A stretch of 64,000 bases of DNA from Thermanaerothrix solaris (GTDB lineage: Bacteria > Chloroflexota > Anaerolineae > Anaerolineales > Anaerolineaceae). Positions 57,624-64,000 of this stretch are shown piece after piece. Position 1 is the first letter of the stretch, and each line of letters begins with the position of its first letter. The notes under the pieces were generated by a model. It saw only the letters and a program-made list of their open reading frames with translations, had not been told where the DNA came from and ran no database searches. A program made the translations under genes and the position numbers. The stretch lies in the NCBI RefSeq assembly GCF_032334255.1, contig NZ_JAUHMF010000002.1:930001-994000 (forward strand), read 5' to 3'.

Positions 57624-59132
57624 TTATTTGGTCAATGATGAAAGGTGGCGATTGGTGGTAGAGAGGGGGGATGAACTGGTTAATGGTTCCTCTAAGAAAG
57701 CGCCCTGGGACATTAGAAAGAAACCGGTGAAACTGATAAAGAGCCATGGCAGCATACTGGCTTGCGCGTGGCTTGCCAACAATAACGCCGAGAGCAAAAG
57801 ATAAAGGCTCAATAGCCCTTCACCCCATTCAAGATAATTATAGATAGTTCTTGGGGTGTTGGCCATTATCTTTGATTTCGAAGTCGCACTTTTCGGTGTG
57901 CGCTCAAATACGCCGCCATTGTGGAGCCAGCCATCAAGGGCACCAAAAGCGCAGGTCAGGCTGATGCCGATCCCAAGCAAGGCCATTCCGGGTAGTAACT
58001 TAAGCCGCGATGTCCAACGAGGATTAATTTCTGTTTGAGCAGTAAGGTATTCTGCAGCTAGCCCCACACCCCCCAAAACACTCCAGAGGAAGAGGTTGAA
58101 ATACGAGGGTGCCCATAAGCCTAGCGGTAGGATCAATAGAAATGCCAAAACCGCAAAGGGGAAAGGAACGTACATGGCGAGGTGGAGCAAGCCCTCCAGA
58201 CGCACCTTCCAGGGTAGTGGGGCACGCCAAAGCCGTGCCCCGAGTTTACGCAAGGTTTGGAGGCTACCTTTAGCCCAGCGATATTGTTGCCGTCGGAGGG
58301 CGGCTAAGGTTTCGGGCAACTCTGCCAAGACGGTAACGTCAGTCAGGTAAAGTCCTTTCCATCCCAAAAGTTGAGCACGGTACGCCAGGTCGAGATCTTC
58401 GGTTAGGGTATCCCATTGCCAACCACCGGCGGCCTCGATGCACTCTCGGCGCCAAATGCCACCTGAGCCGTCAAACCCGATAAAGAATCCCCCCGCAGCA
58501 CGACCACCCTGTTCCACAATGGCATGACCATCCATGGCTAAATTAACCAGGCGGGTGAGGAGGTTGGCGTGCGCGTTGTAGTGAACCCAACGAGTCTGTA
58601 CGAAACCCACTTGCGGGTTTTGAAATGCTGGTACAACCCGTTTCAGCCAATCACGTGGGGGGAGAAAATCGGCGTCGAAGATGGCGATTAACTCGCCCCG
58701 TGCGATTGAGAGGCCTGAGGCCAGGTTGCCGGCTTTGTAACCCTGGCGATTGGTGCGATGGCGGTAGATGATTTGAAAGCCTTCGCGTTGATAACGTTCG
58801 ACCAGTGCACGGGCGAGTTTGCTGGTTTCATCGGTAGAATCATCCAGAACCTGGATTTCCAGGCGATCACGGGGGTAGTCCAGGCGAATAATGGCACGTA
58901 ATAAGCGGGTAACCAGTTGTCCTTCATTGTAGATCGGAAGTTGTATGGTGACTCGCGGCCATGACAGGGGAGGTGAAAAATCGGAGAATCGGGGGAGACG
59001 TTGGCGATTTCGGAGATATGTGTAGGCGAGAAACAGGCTATTAAGCCCGGGGATCACCACTGCCAACATACACAAGGCGTAAAGCACTTTGAGCAGGGTA
59101 AGTAACGCTTCCCAGGTAATGACGTTCGTCAT
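57624..59132 (-). CDS. Processive glycosyltransferase family 2 (cellulose/glucomannan-synthase-like)
   Basis: 502 aa from the ATG at 59132, which has GGGGAGGA 7 nt upstream. One N-terminal helix, then a GT-A domain: LPIYNEGQLV, VLDDSTDETS, IFDADFLPPRDWL (DxD), FVQTRWVHYN, TEDLDLAYRAQLLGW, and QQYRWAKGS (Q-x-x-R-W). The last 200 residues hold five or six hydrophobic helices that form an export pore, as in cellulose- and glucomannan-synthase (CslA-like) proteins. It likely makes and exports a beta-linked polysaccharide from a nucleotide sugar. No BcsB- or PilZ-type partner is visible here. Confidence 0.9.
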   Translation of the reverse strand: MTNVITWEALLTLLKVLYALCMLAVVIPGLNSLFLAYTYLRNRQRLPRFSDFSPPLSWPRVTIQLPIYNEGQLVTRLLRAIIRLDYPRDRLEIQVLDDSTDETSKLARALVERYQREGFQIIYRHRTNRQGYKAGNLASGLSIARGELIAIFDADFLPPRDWLKRVVPAFQNPQVGFVQTRWVHYNAHANLLTRLVNLAMDGHAIVEQGGRAAGGFFIGFDGSGGIWRRECIEAAGGWQWDTLTEDLDLAYRAQLLGWKGLYLTDVTVLAELPETLAALRRQQYRWAKGSLQTLRKLGARLWRAPLPWKVRLEGLLHLAMYVPFPFAVLAFLLILPLGLWAPSYFNLFLWSVLGGVGLAAEYLTAQTEINPRWTSRLKLLPGMALLGIGISLTCAFGALDGWLHNGGVFERTPKSATSKSKIMANTPRTIYNYLEWGEGLLSLYLLLSALLLASHAQASMLPWLFISFTGFFLMSQGAFLEEPLTSSSPLSTTNRHLSSLTK

Positions 59133-59240
59133 AGCGTCCTCCCCATTGTAGCAGGGGCTTTGCAAGCGCTAATTCTACCACTGTTATGTTAATGAAAGAT
59201 TTGAGAGGCGGGGGTGAAAATGAGTTTAGCCGCGCCCTCC

Positions 59241-59269
59241 TTGTCGAACGTTGGGGGTTGTGTTAAAAT
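59241..59269 (+). promoter_or_regulatory. tRNA-His promoter
   Basis: TTGTCG (59241-59246), 17-nt spacer, TAAAAT (59264-59269). The tRNA 5' end is at 59284. Confidence 0.55.
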
Positions 59270-59283
59270 CAGAATTGCAATAC

Positions 59284-59356
59284 GGTGGCTGTAGCTCAAA
59301 GGCAGAGCACCTGACTGTGGATCAGGTGGTTGTGGGTTCGACCCCCATCAGCCACC
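59284..59356 (+). tRNA. tRNA-His (anticodon GUG)
   Basis: Anticodon loop CTGTGGA gives GUG. The 5' G at 59284 is the extra G-1 that opposes C73 at 59356, the identity element of tRNA-His. Acceptor stem GTGGCTG/CAGCCAC, D-stem GCTC/GAGC and T-loop TTCGACC (GGTTCGACCCC) are intact. CCA is not encoded. It stands alone, with a gene on the other strand downstream. Confidence 0.96.
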
Positions 59357-59420
59357 CCTTTTTTTAATGCCCCTTTATACGGATATTCCTTAAACCAACT
59401 TCACCTCATGTGATTGATAG

Positions 59421-61262
59421 TTAGCGTCTCAGGTGATAAGGCACGTCAATGATCACACGTTGAAAGCCCATGCGACGGCGCCGATATAGTAATGCGGTTT
59501 TAATCAGCCAAGCAGATTGGTTGTGAAGGAAAAAGTGCCACCAGCGGGCTGGGACAAACTCTGGTAGCATGACTACAGCCAGTTGTCCATCGTTATGTTC
59601 CCGATCGGTTTGGTCTAAAAAATCTAGCAAAGGCCCTACCAGGGAGCGGTAGGGGGAAGGTAAGACTACAAGGGGGACGTTCGGCCAAAGGGTTGTCCAC
59701 TTTTGCTGGATCTGCTCACCGCTTCCGGGTTCCAATTCTACATAAACGGCGGTGATCTCTGTGCTTATGGCTCGGGCAAACGTGATGGCATTAACGATCC
59801 CTTTGTGGATGCCTGAGATGGGGATGACAATGCGGGGGTGAGGTGGCGTTAAAGCAGGGAGCTCTAAAAGTTCAGATAGGGATAGCTCCTGGGCAACATC
59901 TTGATAATGGTCGCGGATGCGCAGGAACCCCAATGTCATTAATGCGATCGCGATGGGTACGATCCAAGCCCCTTCCACGAACTTGCTGACCCCAACGATG
60001 ACCATGGTAATGCCTGTGGTCAATCCCCCCAAGCCGTTTAAGAAGGCTTTTATTTTCCAATGCCTACCGCGGGTTCGCTGCCAATGGTTGACCATTCCAA
60101 TCTGCGAAAGGGTAAAGGCCAGGAAGGCCCCAACAGCGAACAAAGGGATCAAGGCGTGAGTATTTCCATTAAACAGAATGATAAGCAGCCCGGTAATGGC
60201 AGCTAAGGTTAGGATCCCATTGGAATAGACTAACCGATCTCCCAACCCGGCCAATTGATGCGGTAGGAAGCCATCCTTAGCCAAAATAGCGGCCAGACGC
60301 GGAAAGCCGGCAAAACTGGTATTGGCGGCAACGGCCAGGATAAGTAGTGTGCTGATCTGTACCAGGAAATACAGTGGCGTGTTCCCGAAAATCCAATGGG
60401 CCAGGGCTGAAAGGATGGTTTCGTCCGCCCGTGGAATTACGGCCAGGAATTGGGTCAGACCAATGCTGCCAAGGAAGAGAGTTCCCATGAGACCAGCCAT
60501 AATGATGAGAGTTTTTCCTGCATTGCGCGCTTCGGGGGGACGAAAAGCAGGTACACCGTTGCTAATGGCTTCAATGCCAGTCAATGCCGTGCATCCGGTG
60601 GCAAAGGTATGCAGTACCAAAAATGGGGTTATGGGCTGGAGTACGGGTAAGGTGGCTTGAGGAACATATCTCACGCCTCCCACCATCAAGTGTATGACAC
60701 CAACTCCGAGCATTGACAAAAAAACGCCTAGGAAAAGATACACAGGAATCGCCATAACGGTTCCCGATTCCTGCAAACCGCGGAGGTTAACCACTGTGAT
60801 GACAATTAACAACACGATTGCTAGTTCAACTTTATAAGCCCAGAGCACCGGAAAAGCCGAAGCCAATGCAGCTACACCTGCGGTAAGACTCACGGCGGCT
60901 GTGAGGATGTAATCCACAATTAAGGCAGCGGCGGCAATTAACCCCGGTATTGTTCCTAGATTCTCACGGGCAACAACATAAGAGCCCCCTCCTGAAGGAT
61001 AGCCATGGATGGTTTGAAAATATGATAGGGCTACGATGAGTAGTAAACCGGTGATCGCCAGTCCAATTGGCCATAAAAAGGCCAGGCCAGCGCTTCCGGC
61101 GAGTGCTAAACCAAGATAGATTTCTTGATTAGCGTAGGCAATCGAGGAAAGCGCATCAGGAGAAAAAGCAGCCAGCGCCCGAATTTTGTTTAAGCGCTCG
61201 CGGGATAAACTTTGAGTGGGAAGGGGAGAACCTACGATCAAATGCCAGAGATGGTCTAGCAC
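59421..61262 (-). CDS. KimA-like high-affinity potassium importer (APC superfamily)
   Basis: 613 aa, GTG start with AGGAGGT upstream. Twelve helices of the APC fold, with a cytoplasmic C-terminal domain of about 130 residues. It matches KimA (YdaO) of Bacillus from memory at many points: SPDALSSIAYANQEIY, YPSGGGSYVVARENLG, ALTGIEAISNGVPAFRPPEARNAGKTL, and the tail YRSLVGPLLDFL, HNQSAWLIKTALL and VPYHLRR. KimA takes up K+ and is controlled by c-di-AMP. Control here by c-di-AMP is possible, but there is no ydaO-type riboswitch leader: only 75 nt lie between its start and the divergent gene's promoter zone. Confidence 0.87.
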   Translation of the reverse strand: MLDHLWHLIVGSPLPTQSLSRERLNKIRALAAFSPDALSSIAYANQEIYLGLALAGSAGLAFLWPIGLAITGLLLIVALSYFQTIHGYPSGGGSYVVARENLGTIPGLIAAAALIVDYILTAAVSLTAGVAALASAFPVLWAYKVELAIVLLIVITVVNLRGLQESGTVMAIPVYLFLGVFLSMLGVGVIHLMVGGVRYVPQATLPVLQPITPFLVLHTFATGCTALTGIEAISNGVPAFRPPEARNAGKTLIIMAGLMGTLFLGSIGLTQFLAVIPRADETILSALAHWIFGNTPLYFLVQISTLLILAVAANTSFAGFPRLAAILAKDGFLPHQLAGLGDRLVYSNGILTLAAITGLLIILFNGNTHALIPLFAVGAFLAFTLSQIGMVNHWQRTRGRHWKIKAFLNGLGGLTTGITMVIVGVSKFVEGAWIVPIAIALMTLGFLRIRDHYQDVAQELSLSELLELPALTPPHPRIVIPISGIHKGIVNAITFARAISTEITAVYVELEPGSGEQIQQKWTTLWPNVPLVVLPSPYRSLVGPLLDFLDQTDREHNDGQLAVVMLPEFVPARWWHFFLHNQSAWLIKTALLYRRRRMGFQRVIIDVPYHLRR

Positions 61263-61359
61263 AGTTACCTCCTGAAGGCATACAATCTTAGATTGAGTAT
61301 ACTGCGCGACTAACCTCTAGTTAGCCATCAATATTGAATTTTTGAAAGGCAAAAACATT

Positions 61360-61387
61360 TTGCTTTTCGTTTGTTTTCGGTTAAAAT
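61360..61387 (+). promoter_or_regulatory. Putative promoter for the degenerate-receiver regulator
   Basis: TTGCTT (61360-61365), 16-nt spacer, TAAAAT (61382-61387), leading to the ATG at 61438. AAAGG lies 9 nt before that ATG. Confidence 0.45.
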
Positions 61388-61437
61388 CAAATTACCCCGT
61401 AACCCCGGTTCGTGACCTTGCTAAAGGCCATTCTAAA

Positions 61438-62211
61438 ATGGGTCTTTCTTGTAATCTCTTGATCCTGGAGCCCGACCAGGCGCTTCGCTTGTGGTTGGTT
61501 TCTTTAATAGCGCCTCTTGGCCTGACGATAACGACCGTGCCATCCCTTAAAACAGCCGAAACCTTGCTAGCGAACGAGGCTTTTGATGTACTGCTTGCGG
61601 ATATTCGCCACGAAGGCGAGAGGATTGATCTCAACAAGGCATTAGAAGCGTATAAGGAGCGTATTAAGACCATCTTGCTTGTACCCCCTGGAATTAAAGC
61701 CCCAGCCGAAAATTTGCATACACCAACTGTGGTTTTACAAAAACCTTTACCCCCACGCAACCTTGTGGAAGCCATTGTTGATCTGCAAACCCGGGGCGCA
61801 GAGGTTACCAAATCCGATCATGCTGTTCATGCCTCAAACGCCCTCTACATGACCTCGTTCTCGTTGCAGTTTGAGCGCCTCTCAGTTTATCTTGACAACG
61901 GGGTCATTTTGGATGTACAGAACCGAGTACTGCGGACGGCGGAGCAGGTTGTGCGCCTCTCATTGACTGAAGCCCGGCTGATGGAAGCACTATTGGCAAA
62001 TCATGGCATCACCCTATCGTACGAAGACCTTGGAGGCCTAGTCTATGGCTGGGCCATCCAACGCTCTGAAGCGGCTCGCCTCTTGAGTCCTGTGGCAAGC
62101 CGGTTACGACGTAAACTCGACCGGGTTGGAGGAAGTCATTGGCTACGCAATCAACGGCAGTTGGGCTACTGCCTTCGGATTGTTGCCACCCCCGGCCCGT
62201 TGATTGAGTAA
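61438..62211 (+). CDS. Regulator with degenerate receiver and winged-helix domain
   Basis: 257 aa from the ATG at 61438. The first 115 residues have the receiver fold (NLLILEPDQALRLWLVSLI, AFDVLLADIRHEGERIDL, VVLQKPLPPRNLVEAI): the Lys and a central Asp are there but the acidic pair reads E-P-D. A C-terminal winged helix (about 160-250) has VVRLSLTEARLMEALLANHGITLSYEDLGGLVYG and SRLRRKLDRVGGSHWLRNQRQLGY, an OmpR-like DNA-binding domain. Phosphorylation may not control it. Divergent to the KimA-like gene, so regulation of potassium uptake is a fair guess. Confidence 0.78.
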   Translation: MGLSCNLLILEPDQALRLWLVSLIAPLGLTITTVPSLKTAETLLANEAFDVLLADIRHEGERIDLNKALEAYKERIKTILLVPPGIKAPAENLHTPTVVLQKPLPPRNLVEAIVDLQTRGAEVTKSDHAVHASNALYMTSFSLQFERLSVYLDNGVILDVQNRVLRTAEQVVRLSLTEARLMEALLANHGITLSYEDLGGLVYGWAIQRSEAARLLSPVASRLRRKLDRVGGSHWLRNQRQLGYCLRIVATPGPLIE

Positions 62212-62219
62212 TCTAAGGT

Positions 62220-63164
62220 TTAACGTTGCCAGGGAAGATCAATTTCCGGCAATTGGGGTGGATTCAACCATCGCAACCAGCCACCGCTGGTGCGTCGCTC
62301 CGGCGTGGACGGGTCGAGTGCGACTAGGGTCATGCTTCCGGCGATTAATAATGCCCCTATCCACTGCGCAGGGCTGAGGCGTTCGTTCAACCAAACTTGT
62401 GCCAATAGAACCGTAACCAGAAGTTCACTTATTCCTAGAAGGGCGGTCTGAAGCCCGCCCAGGTTTTTAACGCCGAGGAATAGGGTGAGACGGGAAAGAA
62501 AGGTGATACCGGCCATTCCGAGTACCGGCCACCACGCCAGGGTAAAGGGGGGAAGCGTTGGATGAGCAACACCAAAGGCAATACCTACGGTAACCGCCAT
62601 AGCCATAAGGGTGTAGAACGTCACGGTTGGCGCCGGGGCTTCGTATAAGATGCGCTGATTGATAATGAGGTGAAAGGCATAGAAGAGTGCCGATAGCAAC
62701 ATCATCAGGGCTCCTACCAGATCAACTGGGGTGTGACCCGTGCGGATTAAGAGATATATACCGGGCAACGCCAGAATGAGGCGCAGTAGGGTAATCGGGC
62801 CGATTTTCTGGCGGTCTAGCCAAAGCCATAAGGCCACAAAAAGGGGGTAGAACGAGTAAATCAGATGTCCTACGCTGGCGTCCAGACGGACTAGGGCCGT
62901 ATAGTAAAAGATGGAGCCAATGCCGTTGATCACTCCGGCGATCAGGCAACCTATCAGTCCTACCGGATAGATATAGAAGAAATGGCGCTGAAAACTCATG
63001 GCTCCAAACATCAGAAGGGCGGCAATAGTGCTCCGCAGGGCGACCACCGCTAGAGGTGAGAAGCCGGCCCCAAAGGCTTGCTTGCCAAGGATGGGCATGG
63101 TGCCCATGAACAGCGCTGACGCCAGCGCTGCGATCACCCCCTGGGAACGCCGATTTGCCCACAT
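62220..63164 (-). CDS. EamA/DMT-family transporter
   Basis: 314 aa from the ATG at 63164, which has GAGG 6 nt upstream. Ten predicted helices in two repeats of five: the first EamA copy starts GVIAALASALFMGTMPILGKQAFGAG, the second LVGALMMLLSALFYAFHLIINQR. C-terminal tail is a short charged segment with WLRWLNPPQLPEI. DMT transporters export amino acids, nucleosides or other metabolites; substrate unknown. It follows the threonine-synthase/receiver gene by 22 nt. Confidence 0.86.
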   Translation of the reverse strand: MWANRRSQGVIAALASALFMGTMPILGKQAFGAGFSPLAVVALRSTIAALLMFGAMSFQRHFFYIYPVGLIGCLIAGVINGIGSIFYYTALVRLDASVGHLIYSFYPLFVALWLWLDRQKIGPITLLRLILALPGIYLLIRTGHTPVDLVGALMMLLSALFYAFHLIINQRILYEAPAPTVTFYTLMAMAVTVGIAFGVAHPTLPPFTLAWWPVLGMAGITFLSRLTLFLGVKNLGGLQTALLGISELLVTVLLAQVWLNERLSPAQWIGALLIAGSMTLVALDPSTPERRTSGGWLRWLNPPQLPEIDLPWQR

Positions 63165-63186
63165 ATCCAACCTCGTTGAGGTGCCA

Positions 63187-64000
63187 TCACTTCAGTAATG
63201 CGCGAACTTCATCCAATAGATCATCGCTCATAAAATCTCCTTTCTGCATCAGGGATTGGATGTGTCCGCGCAGGCGATCTTTCTCAGCCGGGGTTAATTC
63301 CTTGGCAGTCACGACGATAATTGGAATTTCCGCTGTTTCGGGCTGGGCTTGTAAGGCTTCGATGACGCCAAAACCATCAATCTCTGGCATCATCAAATCT
63401 AAAATGATGAGATCAGGGCGTTCGCGTTGGGCCAGTTCAATGGCTTCGCGGCCACTGGCGGCTTCGTAGAGAGTGTACTCACCTTGAGATTGGAGAATGC
63501 GGCGGATCAGGCGCCGTGCTTCGGGATGGTCATCTACGATAGCGATGCGTGGGAAGCGATCAATGGTGATCTTGCTCAAGGCTGCCAACAATCCTTCTTC
63601 GGCGCCGGCATGGATGGCCTCAGAAACCACGACGTTGCGCGACCAACCTTCGCCGAGGATTGCCCGCTCAACCGGTAACGTGTGCCCCGAAATATTCATG
63701 ACGACTACCTCGTGGGGCTTGATTTGCCCACTGCGCACTAATTTGATCAATCCAGCGCACGCCACCGCTGCTGCTGGCTCCACAGACATTCCTTCCATTT
63801 TGGCCAGGAAGTGGATTGCTCGATAGGCTTCCTCGTCGCTAACGCTTTCAAACGCCCCACCTGATCCTTCCAACATCCAATTGCGTAACAGGGTATAGGT
63901 TCGCCCTGGATCGCCGGTCGCCAGCGTGGCGATGTTGGTGCGAGGGGATTGGACCGGAATGGCCGTATCACGTCCTTGCTTCCAAGCATTCACCATTGGG
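63187..64000 (-). CDS. Threonine-synthase-like PLP enzyme fused to a response-regulator receiver domain (partial)
   Basis: The open frame runs past the window edge, so the N-terminus and the PLP lysine are missing; an ATG at 63996 is internal. The first about 150 residues seen (PRTNIATLATGDPGRTYTLLR, DEEAYRAIHFLAKMEGMSVEPAAAVACAGLIKL, VVMNISGHTLPVE) match the C-terminal half of threonine synthase-like PLP enzymes. From about residue 150 a full receiver domain follows: RIAIVDDHPEARRLIRR (Asp pair), LIILDLMMPEIDGFG (phospho-Asp), IIVVTAKE (switch Thr) and LMQKGDF (Lys), ending at 63187. All phosphorylation residues are kept. The two domains are in one frame with no stop. The co-directional DMT transporter gene begins 22 nt on. 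PLP-enzyme substrate not certain. Confidence 0.8.
   Translation of the reverse strand, partial: PMVNAWKQGRDTAIPVQSPRTNIATLATGDPGRTYTLLRNWMLEGSGGAFESVSDEEAYRAIHFLAKMEGMSVEPAAAVACAGLIKLVRSGQIKPHEVVVMNISGHTLPVERAILGEGWSRNVVVSEAIHAGAEEGLLAALSKITIDRFPRIAIVDDHPEARRLIRRILQSQGEYTLYEAASGREAIELAQRERPDLIILDLMMPEIDGFGVIEALQAQPETAEIPIIVVTAKELTPAEKDRLRGHIQSLMQKGDFMSDDLLDEVRALLK

Noticed and set aside
61263..61437. c-di-AMP (ydaO-type) riboswitch before the KimA-like gene
   Set aside because: The region is too short and shows none of the motifs.
1..64000. CRISPR arrays, prophage or integrative elements
   Set aside because: No regular repeat-spacer series, phage structural genes or integrase next to a tRNA were seen. 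The only mobile element is the IS at 23.7-25.2 kb.

Overview
The window is a dense, moderately GC-rich bacterial chromosome segment. No 16S gene is present, so taxonomy is inference. The gene content points to Chloroflexota, probably class Anaerolineae: a secreted CAP protein ending in FLPAVSR, a membrane 7TM-GAF regulator, a separate methylmalonyl-CoA mutase catalytic subunit, a tungsten/molybdenum aldehyde:ferredoxin oxidoreductase, a T-box-controlled large IleRS and a tRNA-Sec gene. Nearly all of the DNA is chromosomal core. The one clear mobile element is an insertion sequence at about 23.7-25.2 kb.

Layout. 0-1.5 kb: lipid genes read leftward (CDP-alcohol phosphatidyltransferase, lgt, start of an ABC ATPase). 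1.6-8.9 kb: a leftward run punA, membrane protein, GNAT, 7TM/GAF/HTH sensor, S1-domain protein, ftsK. 9.1-13.3 kb: a diguanylate cyclase, threonine aldolase, RluD-type pseudouridine synthase and lspA. 13.4-19.6 kb: the most distinctive block, with GTP cyclohydrolase II, a stand-alone RibD C-terminal reductase, a zinc-less BchC-like dehydrogenase, a PTPS/QueD homologue, a GT4 glycosyltransferase, a frameshifted methyltransferase and a DUF123 protein, interrupted by one divergent PlsC-like acyltransferase. I read it as a candidate pathway from GTP to a glycosylated, perhaps methylated, pteridine or pyrimidine. 20.1-23.7 kb: ileS with terminator, T-box leader and promoter. 23.7-25.2 kb: an IS with doubled end repeats. 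25.3-31 kb: a TIGR01777 epimerase, tyrS and an ECF transporter (fused ATPases, S, T).

31-37 kb: two MFS transporters around a tiny ORF, a response regulator, a MoaD-like protein and the aldehyde oxidoreductase, which has a long leader. 37.4-44.6 kb: a DUF368/PopT-like lipid carrier transporter, a DUF1028-TPR protein, a 741-aa membrane protein with a possible phosphatase-like N-terminus, PolX and a site-2 protease. 44.6-47 kb: tRNA-Sec, the secreted CAP protein, a DUF4190 protein and the RNase P RNA. 47-53 kb: DegV, DUF1015, methylmalonyl-CoA epimerase and mutase, and a CPA2 antiporter with a PII-like partner. 53.2-59.4 kb: queA-ruvB, upp, a membrane HExxH protein, tpiA, a processive GT2 glycosyltransferase and tRNA-His. 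59.4-64 kb: a KimA-like potassium importer, a regulator with a degenerate receiver, a DMT transporter and, cut by the window edge, a threonine-synthase-like enzyme fused to a response-regulator receiver domain.

The main leads are the pterin-like block, the PLP-enzyme/receiver fusion, the selenocysteine tRNA with no selenoprotein beside it, the membrane sensor ending in a helix-turn-helix, and the antiporter/PII pair. Promoters, terminators and start choices were read by eye.
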